Notes under the pieces: generated by a model
What the model saw: the letters and a program-made list of their open reading frames with translations, nothing else
Told to the model about the DNA's origin: nothing
Database searches by the model: none
Made by a program: the position numbers and the translations under genes
Assembly (NCBI GenBank): GCA_027659245.1
Contig: JAQDPW010000028.1
Location: 17,045-23,141, forward strand
Reading direction: 5' to 3'
Length of the DNA stretch: 6,097 bases
Source: Streptococcaceae bacterium AM104-57
GTDB lineage: Bacteria; Bacillota; Bacilli; Lactobacillales; Streptococcaceae
Shown: in pieces, positions 1 to 6,048 of the stretch
How positions within the stretch are numbered: the stretch's first letter is position 1
How the letters are laid out: every line of letters starts with the position of its first letter

Positions 1-496
1 GACCAGGTTCTTGAGTCCCCTTTGTTGAAACTGGTTCTTTATATTCAGGAAGTTCTGGCTGTACTAAAGCTTGGCCTTGCTGCTCGCCTTCTTTCACTTC
101 TTGAACACCTTTTGCTTCATGATATTCTGGATTTTCTGGTTGGGTTAAGGCTTGACCTTCTTTGCCTTCCTCTTGTGTACCTTTTTCTGTAATCACTAAT
201 TCAGGCAACTCATTAACAGGAGATAACATCATATGTTCAGGATCTTGTGACCCTTTTGTCGAAATAACTCCTGTATATTCTTCCTCAGGTTGCGTTAAGG
301 CTTGGCCTACCTTACCTTCTTCTTGCGTTCCTTTAGCACTAATCTCACCTGTGTAGGCTGGCAATTCTGGCTGAACTAAAGACTCACCTTCGTGACCCTC
401 TTCTTGAGTTCCTTTAGTACTAATCTCACCTGTGTAGGCTGGCAATTCTGGTTGAACCAGAGATTCACCTTCATGGCCTGCTTCTTGCGTTCCCTT
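1..496 (-). repeat. Tandem KGTQE repeats of about 27 residues in the Zmp-family protease
   Basis: Seven in-frame units begin with KG(T/S/V)Q: 416-496, 335-415, 257-334, 185-256, 113-184, 23-112 and a partial unit at 1-22. Units 1 and 2 are both 81 bp. Units 3 and 5 are 78 and 72 bp and share an EEGK-x-GQALTQPE core. Unit 4 is strongly diverged (DPEHMMLSPVNELPEL) and unit 6 carries an insertion. The consensus ends in QPELPxYxGxIS. The region is acidic and rich in Pro, Gln and Glu, as expected of an extended wall-spanning spacer between the membrane-proximal part and the distal domains. The array continues beyond the left edge. Confidence 0.88.
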
Positions 497-1114
497 AGCA
501 GTAGCAATTTGTTCTGGTTGTTCTTGGAAATCTGATGCTTTAAAGTAACCTACGTATTCGTATCCTTCGATCTGAATGACACCTTTGGCTAAGTCCTCTT
601 GACTACTTGCAGCAATCGTTTGGTTATAGGACACTAAGATTTTATTCTCAAATGCTTGAGCTGACTGAGGGATAAAGTAACTACCACCTAGAGCTCCAAT
701 AAAGAGAATACCCAACATTTTATTGCGGTGTTTTTTAGACATCACAACGACAACCATAGACGCTGTTGCAAAACCGAGAGTTGCCAATGCCAACTCCTTG
801 CTTCCAGTGTTAGGCAATTGTTGAGAATTCATTTCTTTCTTTCTGTAAACAAGATAGACAACATCATCTTGCTTTAAATCAGAAGGAAGTTCGCGATGGA
901 TCAAAGCTTTTTCTGCTTCTGTCAATTCTTGCTCAGCCAAATAACGGTAATGAACTTGGCTAGGTGTCGCTACTTCGTTAGCTGCAACAGTTTCAACTAA
1001 AAAGTTATTTGCCCCCAAAAGAAATGTCCCGATAACCACAGAACCTACACCAACTGAGAACTTCCGAATAGAGTATTTAATGACTCTATCAAACTGCATT
1101 TTTCTGTTTTTCAT
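1..1114 (-). CDS. M26-family (IgA1 protease/Zmp) cell-surface zinc metalloprotease, N-terminal part, cut by the window edge
   Basis: The gene reads from ATG at 1114 leftward and is open through position 1, giving 371 residues. Seen: a YSIRK signal motif (residues 14-18) followed by a hydrophobic segment to about 39; a sortase motif LPNTG at 100-104; a hydrophobic stretch 107-125 with a KKHR tail; a second membrane segment about 133-149; and a YVGYFK-type segment near 187-192. Charged repeats of about 27 residues, opening with KGTQE, run from residue 207 to the edge. Known: this order, with LPXTG near the N-terminus instead of the C-terminus, is a hallmark of streptococcal IgA1 protease/ZmpB/ZmpC proteins. 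The residues before and after LPNTG resemble pneumococcal IgA1 protease more than ZmpB, which has LPQTG. The G5 region and the HExxH zinc site would lie outside the window, so substrate and paralogue (iga or another zmp) cannot be decided. The ribosome binding site (AGAAAG) is weak and lies inside the end of the upstream gene, which suggests translational coupling. Confidence 0.9.
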   Translation of the reverse strand, partial: MKNRKMQFDRVIKYSIRKFSVGVGSVVIGTFLLGANNFLVETVAANEVATPSQVHYRYLAEQELTEAEKALIHRELPSDLKQDDVVYLVYRKKEMNSQQLPNTGSKELALATLGFATASMVVVVMSKKHRNKMLGILFIGALGGSYFIPQSAQAFENKILVSYNQTIAASSQEDLAKGVIQIEGYEYVGYFKASDFQEQPEQIATAKGTQEAGHEGESLVQPELPAYTGEISTKGTQEEGHEGESLVQPELPAYTGEISAKGTQEEGKVGQALTQPEEEYTGVISTKGSQDPEHMMLSPVNELPELVITEKGTQEEGKEGQALTQPENPEYHEAKGVQEVKEGEQQGQALVQPELPEYKEPVSTKGTQEPG

Positions 1115-1115
1115 T

Positions 1116-1679
1116 TTAAATCTTTCTAATGTGATCTATTGGATATTGAGCACGCGCCCCTCCAATGAGTTTTGGTCGACTAGCAAGTGCTGTCACATGA
1201 GCCAGACCAATCTCTCTTAAGACTGGTCGAATGGGTACCTGAACATGTTTGATATGCATACCGATAGCTGTATCACCAATGTCTAGACCAGCATCTGCCC
1301 TGATAAATTCGACCTCCACAGGATCCTTCATATAGCGAAAGGCGGCCAATTGACCCGAACCTCCTGCATGCAAGGTCGGGAGTACACTTACAATCTCCAA
1401 CTGATATTTTATAGCTACTTCTCGTTCAACAACTAGAGCGCGATTGACATGTTCACAACCTTGAACAGCCAGGTGAATTCCCTTAGCCGTCAACAGCTCC
1501 AACATTGTCTTGACGATTAGCTCACCAATCTCCTGACTCGAATCTTTGCCAATGTGTCCTCCCAGCACTTCACTCGAAGACAAACCTAAGACAAATAGTG
1601 CACCTTCCTGTATAGAAGCCTTGTCTAAAACATCTTCAAGTATCTGCTGTGTTTCTGTTTGAATCCGTCTTTGGTCCAT
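1116..1679 (-). CDS. ywlG: YwlG/DUF436 (UPF0340, TIGR01440) family protein of unknown function
   Basis: This complete 187-residue protein has the normal family length. Conserved family blocks are visible: [14 protein letters not shown] (32-45), QGCEHVNRA (73-81), PTLHAGGS (101-108), [10 protein letters not shown] (133-142) and [10 protein letters not shown] (168-177). It has no signal peptide or membrane segment, so it should be cytoplasmic. Its biochemical role is not established; the CEH motif and the Gly/Ser-rich turns suggest a ligand pocket, but that is inference. ATG at 1679 is preceded by GAGGTGA four bases upstream, and a sigma-A-like promoter lies just beyond. TAA (1116-1118) ends one base before the ATG of the surface protease, so both genes are probably on one transcript. 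A functional link between the two is not evident from the sequence. Confidence 0.9.
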   Translation of the reverse strand: MDQRRIQTETQQILEDVLDKASIQEGALFVLGLSSSEVLGGHIGKDSSQEIGELIVKTMLELLTAKGIHLAVQGCEHVNRALVVEREVAIKYQLEIVSVLPTLHAGGSGQLAAFRYMKDPVEVEFIRADAGLDIGDTAIGMHIKHVQVPIRPVLREIGLAHVTALASRPKLIGGARAQYPIDHIRKI

Positions 1680-1704
1680 TTTTCACCTCGCTTTTTTTCA
1701 TTCT

Positions 1705-1733
1705 ATCATATCGTTTTTCATCAATTTTAGCAA
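1705..1733 (-). promoter_or_regulatory. Predicted sigma-A promoter for ywlG and probably the protease
   Basis: On the minus strand, TTGCTA (1728-1733) and TATGAT (1705-1710) are separated by exactly 17 bases. The -10 lies 25 bases before the ywlG start, which fits a short leader carrying the GAGGTGA ribosome binding site. No comparable promoter is visible just upstream of the protease start, so this one may serve both genes. Confidence 0.6.
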
Positions 1734-1865
1734 GATTGGAAGACATAGGAATACCATTTGCTAGGATTCAAAAACTATATGAGGGCTCTTTTCAAAAACT
1801 GATTCTAATCTCTTTCACTTCCCAAGACAACATAAAATGCCATCTTGAAAACAAAAAAAATATAA

Positions 1866-1937
1866 TAGTTTAGTAAAACAGTTGATTTAACAACATTTAC
1901 ACCTAAAAGATTTGTCAGTTGATTCGATTCTAAACTA
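1866..1937 (-). repeat. Inverted repeat enclosing a direct repeat, followed by a T-run on the minus strand
   Basis: TAGTTTAG at 1866-1873 is the exact reverse complement of CTAAACTA at 1930-1937. Between them CAGTTGATT occurs twice in the same orientation (1879-1887 and 1916-1924). On the minus strand the right arm is followed by TTATA and then eight T (1853-1860). The stem is AT-rich and the loop long (56 nt), so it would be a poor intrinsic terminator. Confidence 0.3.
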
Positions 1938-2035
1938 CCGAAAAGCAACTTCTATCATTCTACCCCATTTCTTCCATTAAAGCTACTACTTTGCCTTATT
2001 TTTTGGACTTTTTTTCTACCTTGTATTAATCTTTA

Positions 2036-2044
2036 ATTATATCA
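2036..2044 (-). promoter_or_regulatory. Candidate extended -10 element in the mecA-ywlG gap
   Basis: On the minus strand, TGA (2042-2044) directly precedes TATAAT (2036-2041), giving a perfect TGnTATAAT extended -10. The region 17 bases upstream (ATCATT) is a poor -35. No open frame of useful length follows before ywlG, about 360 bases away. It may make a small RNA or a long ywlG leader, or be chance. Confidence 0.3.
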
Positions 2045-2089
2045 GAAAACTTTCATGAAATGATACATAACCTTTAATTTCACTCTCAA

Positions 2090-2118
2090 ATTATACTATG
2101 GCAGATTTTTAAATACAA
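2090..2118 (-). promoter_or_regulatory. Candidate promoter in the mecA-ywlG gap
   Basis: On the minus strand, TTGTAT (2113-2118) and TATAAT (2090-2095) are 17 bases apart. The -10 is perfect but the -35 keeps only TTG. It lies just beyond the mecA terminator and points toward ywlG. Downstream, AAAGG sits two bases before ATG of an eight-codon frame (MYHFMKVF), too close for an ordinary ribosome binding site. Confidence 0.3.
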
Positions 2119-2155
2119 ACTGAATCCAATTTTTCAAAAGTCTAAAATTTACAAC

Positions 2156-2188
2156 AAAAACAGAGAAGATCTCCTTCCCTGTCTTTTT
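2156..2188 (-). terminator. Predicted intrinsic terminator of mecA
   Basis: On the minus strand, just after the mecA stop, CAG-GAAG arms (2161-2168) pair with CTTC-CTG (2174-2181) across one A/C mismatch. The loop is five bases, ATCTC. The helix is followed by TTTTTGTT in the direction of transcription. The outer A and T runs extend the stem with a two-base bulge. It starts about six bases after the mecA stop codon. Confidence 0.75.
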
Positions 2189-2193
2189 CTCTA

Positions 2194-2928
2194 TTAAACT
2201 TTTTGGAGTCCTTGAACCGCATCATGATTGATGAGCACTTGACCATATTCTTGTAGAACCGAACGGCTGATGTCGCTATCATCCGCAAATTCTCGCATAC
2301 GAGCCAGTAACCAAGCTGGATAAAGATTTGGTCGATCCTCTACATCCACTAAGACTGTCAAATAGTATTGATCATTCATCTTATAAAGCTCTGAAGTCTC
2401 CATTTGATAAATAACTGTTTTGGCAAAAGAAACCAAACTAGTTAAGTCGTCAAAGCGTAGGATGTAGTAGATATAAGGCTCTCTTTTCCCTTCTTCTTCG
2501 AGGGCTTCATCAAGCGCTGCTTCCTCTTCCTTTTCAACCTGTTCTAAAGATTGAATGGCTTCAATATCGTCTTTAGTTTTTTCTGCCATGGTTTTCTCCA
2601 AGGTTTTCAAAAACTCATCTGGAGACATTTTAGCTAACTCATCCATATCAGGAAGGTCTGCCAAATCCTCAAAATCCAAATTTTGGTCAATCTTTGACTT
2701 AGTTACAAAGACATCAACCTTGTCAGGCTTTGGAGTAACTCGGAAGCTGAGCATACCTGTATCCAAGAAGCTATCTGGCATCTCTAGCTCATCTAAGATT
2801 GCATAGAAAAATTCTTCTGTTTTCTCTTGTGGAACGAGAAAGTCTGCGATTTCCATTCCTCGATCCATCAAATCCTCTAAAGACATGGTGATCTTTAATG
2901 TCGTATCACTGATTTGTTTCATTTTCAT
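2194..2928 (-). CDS. mecA: Adaptor protein MecA (ClpC adaptor, negative regulator of competence)
   Basis: This complete 244-residue protein starts MKMKQISDTTLKITMSLEDL, the standard streptococcal MecA N-terminus. The N-terminal substrate-binding domain spans about residues 1-80 and an acidic linker about 81-150 (rich in Glu and Asp, EEEAALDEALEEE). The C-terminal ClpC-binding domain runs about 151-244 and includes YIYYILRFDDL, ETSELYKMN and AWLLARMREFADDSDISRSVLQEYG. In streptococci MecA hands ComX and ComW to ClpCP or related proteases and so limits competence; it acts in the cytoplasm. I chose ATG at 2928 because GAGG lies nine bases upstream and the promoter -10 (2960-2965) lies beyond it. 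Longer in-frame starts would begin upstream of or inside this promoter. The linker is the least conserved part. The next gene upstream runs in the opposite direction, so mecA is probably monocistronic. Confidence 0.96.
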   Translation of the reverse strand: MKMKQISDTTLKITMSLEDLMDRGMEIADFLVPQEKTEEFFYAILDELEMPDSFLDTGMLSFRVTPKPDKVDVFVTKSKIDQNLDFEDLADLPDMDELAKMSPDEFLKTLEKTMAEKTKDDIEAIQSLEQVEKEEEAALDEALEEEGKREPYIYYILRFDDLTSLVSFAKTVIYQMETSELYKMNDQYYLTVLVDVEDRPNLYPAWLLARMREFADDSDISRSVLQEYGQVLINHDAVQGLQKV

Positions 2929-2937
2929 AGTTCGTAA

Positions 2938-2941
2938 CCTC
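2938..2941 (-). promoter_or_regulatory. Ribosome binding site that decides the mecA start
   Basis: GAGG on the minus strand ends nine bases before ATG at 2928. It supports the MKMKQIS start over the in-frame ATG at 2943, whose own first codons contain this GAGG, and over still longer starts up to 3096. Confidence 0.7.
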
Positions 2942-2959
2942 ATACTTTCAGTTCTATCT

Positions 2960-2988
2960 ATTATACAAGATTTCACAGATTTTATCAA
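2960..2988 (-). promoter_or_regulatory. Sigma-A promoter of mecA
   Basis: On the minus strand, TTGATA (2983-2988) and TATAAT (2960-2965) are separated by 17 bases, close to consensus. The expected start point is near 2953, giving a leader of about 25 nt with the GAGG ribosome binding site. Its -35 touches the region where the -35 of the divergent flippase promoter would sit. Confidence 0.8.
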
Positions 2989-3006
2989 AAGAATGGCGTT
3001 GGAATG

Positions 3007-3015
3007 TGATATAAT
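3007..3015 (+). promoter_or_regulatory. Extended -10 promoter of the flippase gene
   Basis: TG (3007-3008), A, then TATAAT (3010-3015) forms a perfect extended -10. The -35 region (about 2987-2992, AAAAGA) is far from consensus, which is common for extended -10 promoters. The start point should be near 3022, about 31 bases before ATG at 3053. It is back to back with the mecA promoter. Confidence 0.7.
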
Positions 3016-3052
3016 ACTAGTATCTATTTTAGAATGTAAGAAAGAAAGTTTC

Positions 3053-4531
3053 ATGAAAAATATAAAAGTTAATGCTTTGGCTAGCTTGCTGGTCAATATC
3101 TTAAATATCGTTTTTCCTTTGATTACTAATCCCTATCTAACGCGGATTCTTAGTAAATCCAATTACGGTTACTTCAACACTGCCAACACCTGGGCAAGCT
3201 TCGTCATTCCACTCGCTGCCTTTGGGATTTATAATTATGGGATTCGAGCTATCAGTAAGGTTAAGGATGATAAGAATAAGATCAATTATGTCTTTTCTAA
3301 GTTGTTCTATATATCAGTAATTACTTCAATTCTGACAACTGCAATTTACTTCCTCTTTATTCATTTTGATACTAGTATTGTCAATCTGAAAATCCTTTAC
3401 TATATCCTTGGAATTCAAGCCCTCTTCCAATTTCTGAATATCGAGTGGATGAATGAAGCCTACGAGAACTATTCTTTTATCCTTTATAAAACACTGGTTA
3501 TCCGAATTGGAATGTTGGTTGCTATCTTTGCCTTCGTCAAGACACCTGATGATATCGTCCCTTATGCCACAATCATGAGTGCGACAACCATTATCAACTA
3601 TCTACTTAGCTTCCTATGGATTAAACGAGAGGTTTCCTTTGTTAAGATTGAGTTCATCGAACTTCTCAAGTCATCTAAACCACTCTTAACCATGCTCCTT
3701 CTAGCAAATGCTAATATGCTCTATACCTTGCTAGACCGTATGTTCATCACTAAAGGACCTGATGAGAATTTTATCTCCTACTACACCATCGCCTCCAGTA
3801 TCGTTATGCTGATCGCTAGTGTCCTCAGTGGAGCTATCAACGTCAGCATCCCACGACTGGGTTATTATCTAGGAAAAAAAGATTTTACTTCTTATAAAAA
3901 TTTGGTCAATCAGGGCGCATCCCTCTTTTACTTCCTCATGATCCCAACCAGCATTGGCATCATGGTTTTGGGAACCTATGCTACAGTTATTTACTCTTCT
4001 GAGAAATATCTTGAAGCAGGAATTGTAACAAGCGTCTTTGCCTTTCGTACCATTATCTGGGCCATCGAATTAATCCTTGCTAAACAAATTATCTTTATCA
4101 ATGACCATGAAAATCACTTGACTGCTTTCTACTTTATCGGAGGTGGTGCAAATATTCTATTTAACTCCTTGCTGTTTTTCAATAATATCTTCACTCCTGA
4201 ATACTACATTGGAACAACCGTTCTAGCTGAAGCAATTGTGGTTCTGCTAGAGATTCACTTTATTAAGAAGTACAAACTATTGGATTTGAAAGAGATTTTT
4301 ACAACCTTAACTCGCTACACAATCGTGTCACTCGGTTTCATCCCAATTTATTTTGTTTTTAAAACCCTCTTCCAAGTTCATAGCTATGAAGTTACGATGA
4401 ATATGATCTGCATGGTTCTTTCTACAATCGCAGCTTGTGGCATCTATTACGCTATCACCCTCTTTATTATCAAAGATAAAACACTTCATTATTCACTTGA
4501 CTTAGTTCGTGCTAAGATTAAAAGAGGATAG
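3053..4531 (+). CDS. Lipid-linked polysaccharide flippase, MOP/Wzx superfamily, TacF-like
   Basis: This 492-residue integral membrane protein begins MKNIKVNALASLLVNILNIV. About fourteen hydrophobic segments can be placed, near residues 8-26, 45-64, 84-104, 113-130, 145-162, 170-190, 212-227, 241-264, 288-308, 322-344, 355-375, 383-402, 420-440 and 449-473. That is the usual MOP-superfamily flippase topology, with charged residues in conserved early loops (NPYLTRILSK, NEAYENY) and in LLDRMFI (226-232). The family flips undecaprenyl-linked glycan units across the cytoplasmic membrane. From memory it strongly resembles TacF, the pneumococcal choline-dependent teichoic-acid-chain flippase, but that is recall, not an alignment. 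In pneumococcus tacF sits with licD/tarIJ genes, whereas here the neighbours are mecA and an amidohydrolase. ATG at 3053 is preferred, with AAGAAAG four bases before it and an extended -10 promoter upstream; a longer in-frame reading from 2885 would run through mecA antisense. Alternative: a capsule or other surface glycan flippase. Confidence 0.88.
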   Translation: MKNIKVNALASLLVNILNIVFPLITNPYLTRILSKSNYGYFNTANTWASFVIPLAAFGIYNYGIRAISKVKDDKNKINYVFSKLFYISVITSILTTAIYFLFIHFDTSIVNLKILYYILGIQALFQFLNIEWMNEAYENYSFILYKTLVIRIGMLVAIFAFVKTPDDIVPYATIMSATTIINYLLSFLWIKREVSFVKIEFIELLKSSKPLLTMLLLANANMLYTLLDRMFITKGPDENFISYYTIASSIVMLIASVLSGAINVSIPRLGYYLGKKDFTSYKNLVNQGASLFYFLMIPTSIGIMVLGTYATVIYSSEKYLEAGIVTSVFAFRTIIWAIELILAKQIIFINDHENHLTAFYFIGGGANILFNSLLFFNNIFTPEYYIGTTVLAEAIVVLLEIHFIKKYKLLDLKEIFTTLTRYTIVSLGFIPIYFVFKTLFQVHSYEVTMNMICMVLSTIAACGIYYAITLFIIKDKTLHYSLDLVRAKIKRG

Positions 4532-4561
4532 ATCTCCCTCTCAAAAATGTTCAAATTAAAC

Positions 4562-4590
4562 AAAAAGAAGACTCACAAGGTCTTCTTTTT
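4562..4590. terminator. Bidirectional intrinsic terminator between convergent genes
   Basis: AAAAAGAAGAC (4562-4572) and GTCTTCTTTTT (4580-4590) are perfectly complementary over 11 bp with a seven-base loop, TCACAAG. It lies 31 bases after the flippase stop and 111 bases after the amidohydrolase stop, with T-runs in both directions, so it can end both transcripts. Between it and the amidohydrolase only a short CTAGA-AAG-TCTAG hairpin (4627-4639) without a T-run is seen. Confidence 0.85.
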
Positions 4591-4701
4591 CTATGCATCC
4601 AACATCATTACAGGGAATTGAACAAACTAGAAAGTCTAGGCTCTACTTGAGCTAATCAAAGCGATACCGACCTAGCTTTAAAAAATTAGAAAGAGCATCA
4701 C

Positions 4702-5961
4702 TTACAAATCTACTGTTAGTACCTTCCCAGCTCTCACGACTTGCTCACCTGCAATGTAGACGTCATCAACATCACTGGATTTGACAGCATAAACTAAGTG
4801 AGACAGCATGTTTTCTTGCGGTTGGAGATGGATTTTGCCTTGGGGCTGAATAACGAGAAAGTCAGCCTGCTTGCCGATTTCCAAACTACCAATCACATCT
4901 TCCATTCCCAACACCTTAGCTCCTTCAATGGTCAGGGCCTTAAGGGCAGTTTCGATTGGAAATTGGCTGGCATCACCACTCTTCATTTTCTGTAAGAGTG
5001 CTGCAGTCCGCCCTTCCTCAAACATATCGAGATTATTGTTAGAAGCAACTGAGTCTGTCGCAATACCAACCGGTACTCCTGCTTTTTGAAGTTGGACGAC
5101 TGGGGCAATCCCTGAGGCTAGCTTGAGATTGCTGATAGGATTGTGGGCGATAGCGACTCTCGAATCTGCCAAGCGGGTAATTTCTGCTTCATTTAACTCA
5201 ACACCATGGGCAAAGATAGATTTATGATCTAAATATCCGAGCTCATCTAGAAAGGCTAATGGGCGTTTGCCATAGCGTTTCAGGATAATGCCTGACTCTT
5301 CCTGTGTTTCTGCAACATGGATATGAAGGGGAATGTTTTCTTCTTTTGCTAGTTCTAGGCTAGTCTCAAGCAATTCTCGACTACAACTATAGGGCGAATG
5401 GGGAGCTACCATAACCTTGAACTTGGAATCCTGATAGCCTTTGATTGTCTCGATGACAGATCGAGTTCTGGCTATGGTTTCATCCGTCGTCTCGGTTTCT
5501 GAAGAAAAGAGGGTCGGAGAGAAATAGCAACGCATCTTGGATGCCTTGACCGCTTCATAAATCTTCTCTATCTCCACACCATTGGGATTATACATATCAT
5601 TGAAAGTTGTCGTTCCTGACTGGAGCATCTCTGTTAGCGCCTCTTTGACAGCCTTTGTGGTCATCTCTGGTGTGAACTCTGCTTCTGCTGGCCAGATATA
5701 GTCCTCTAGCCATTCGTGGAGATTACTATCGTCACGAATGCCTCTCAAGCCTGTCATGGCAGAGTGAGTATGGCAGTTAATCAAGCCAGGCATAATCCAG
5801 GCACCCTGATAGTCTATGATTTGATCTGCTTGTTTAAGAATCTCTTGATTTTCCTGACCGACATAGACGATTTGGGATTCTTTGACAGCCAAAATCCCAT
5901 CCAAATAGACGTGGAAATCTTGGTCACAAGTCACGATATTTACATGCTGAAAGACTTTCAT
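4702..5961 (-). CDS. Atz/Trz-family amidohydrolase, probable 5'-methylthioadenosine/S-adenosylhomocysteine deaminase (MtaD-like)
   Basis: This complete 419-residue cytoplasmic protein has the amidohydrolase fold: a small beta domain at both ends (about 1-55 and 365-419) around a metal barrel. Metal ligands seen are HTH (His64, His66), His215 in HIHVAET and Asp303 in ATDS. Catalytic or substrate residues seen are Glu93 (WPAE), His188 (PHSPYS), Glu218 and His252 (FAHG). These match the MTA/SAH deaminase pattern, in which the adenine ring is deaminated to an inosyl product with a bound metal. Other Atz/Trz members act on triazines, guanine or 8-oxoguanine, so the substrate is inferred. The start is ATG at 5961, with AAGGAG seven bases upstream; the TTG just before it (5964) would be only four bases from that site. 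It converges on the flippase gene and shares its terminator. A close homologue is common in mitis-group streptococci. Confidence 0.92.
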   Translation of the reverse strand: MKVFQHVNIVTCDQDFHVYLDGILAVKESQIVYVGQENQEILKQADQIIDYQGAWIMPGLINCHTHSAMTGLRGIRDDSNLHEWLEDYIWPAEAEFTPEMTTKAVKEALTEMLQSGTTTFNDMYNPNGVEIEKIYEAVKASKMRCYFSPTLFSSETETTDETIARTRSVIETIKGYQDSKFKVMVAPHSPYSCSRELLETSLELAKEENIPLHIHVAETQEESGIILKRYGKRPLAFLDELGYLDHKSIFAHGVELNEAEITRLADSRVAIAHNPISNLKLASGIAPVVQLQKAGVPVGIATDSVASNNNLDMFEEGRTAALLQKMKSGDASQFPIETALKALTIEGAKVLGMEDVIGSLEIGKQADFLVIQPQGKIHLQPQENMLSHLVYAVKSSDVDDVYIAGEQVVRAGKVLTVDL

Positions 5962-5968
5962 CAATAGG

Positions 5969-5974
5969 CTCCTT
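5969..5974 (-). promoter_or_regulatory. Ribosome binding site that decides the amidohydrolase start
   Basis: AAGGAG on the minus strand is seven bases from ATG at 5961 and four from the adjacent TTG at 5964. Spacing and codon both favour ATG, giving MKVFQHVNIV. Confidence 0.8.
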
Positions 5975-6012
5975 TTCTAAATTAGCTTTCATACCAGATA
6001 ATTTTTCTAGCT

Positions 6013-6021
6013 ATTGTAACA
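6013..6021 (-). promoter_or_regulatory. Probable extended -10 promoter of the amidohydrolase
   Basis: On the minus strand, TGT (6019-6021) directly precedes TACAAT (6013-6018), matching TGn plus a five-of-six -10. No convincing -35 lies 16-18 bases upstream. The leader would be about 45 nt. Confidence 0.5.
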
Positions 6022-6048
6022 AAAAAGTCACCCGAAGGGAGTCCACTG

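Larger units (their letters stand above)
1741..2155. other. AT-rich stretch without a recognisable gene
   Basis: Stops are frequent in all frames from about 1875 to 2155. The only longer open frame, plus strand 1649-1873, mostly overlaps ywlG and its promoter antisense, has no ribosome binding site and has no family I recognise. On the minus strand three -10-like hexamers occur: TATAAT at 2090-2095, TATAAT at 2036-2041 and TAGAAT at 1957-1962. A small inverted repeat is followed by a run of eight T. These could mark a small minus-strand RNA, an extra upstream promoter for ywlG, or chance in AT-rich DNA. I found no BOX, RUP or IS-like ends. Confidence 0.5.

Noticed and set aside
162..356. Plus-strand open frame of 64 codons
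   Set aside because: It is antisense to the protease repeats; its internal repetition mirrors those repeats, and it has no ribosome binding site.
555..562. TACGAATA on the minus strand, like the ComX cin-box
   Set aside because: It lies inside protease codons for Tyr-Glu-Tyr, has no T-rich tract after it and no gene start downstream.
1649..1873. Plus-strand open frame of 74 codons overlapping the ywlG start
   Set aside because: It runs through the ywlG promoter antisense, lacks a ribosome binding site, and its product matches no family I know.
1741..2155. BOX, RUP or insertion-sequence remnant in the long gap
   Set aside because: I found no recognisable BOX or RUP segment, no terminal inverted repeats with target duplication, and no transposase-like frame.
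2555..2806. Plus-strand open frame of 83 codons
   Set aside because: It is the shadow of the acidic, low-complexity mecA linker region.
2885..3052. Longer N-terminus for the flippase starting at 2885
   Set aside because: The added residues lie antisense to mecA and across both promoters, and the flippase family begins with the MKNIK-type N-terminus at 3053.
2929..3096. Longer N-terminus for MecA starting at 3096
   Set aside because: It would read through the mecA promoter and the flippase start; MecA proteins begin with MKMKQIS, and GAGG supports 2928.
4798..5089. Two overlapping plus-strand open frames opposite the amidohydrolase
   Set aside because: Both are antisense to conserved amidohydrolase coding sequence and have no ribosome binding site.
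5716..5967. Plus-strand open frame of 83 codons
   Set aside because: It is antisense to the conserved N-terminus of the amidohydrolase.
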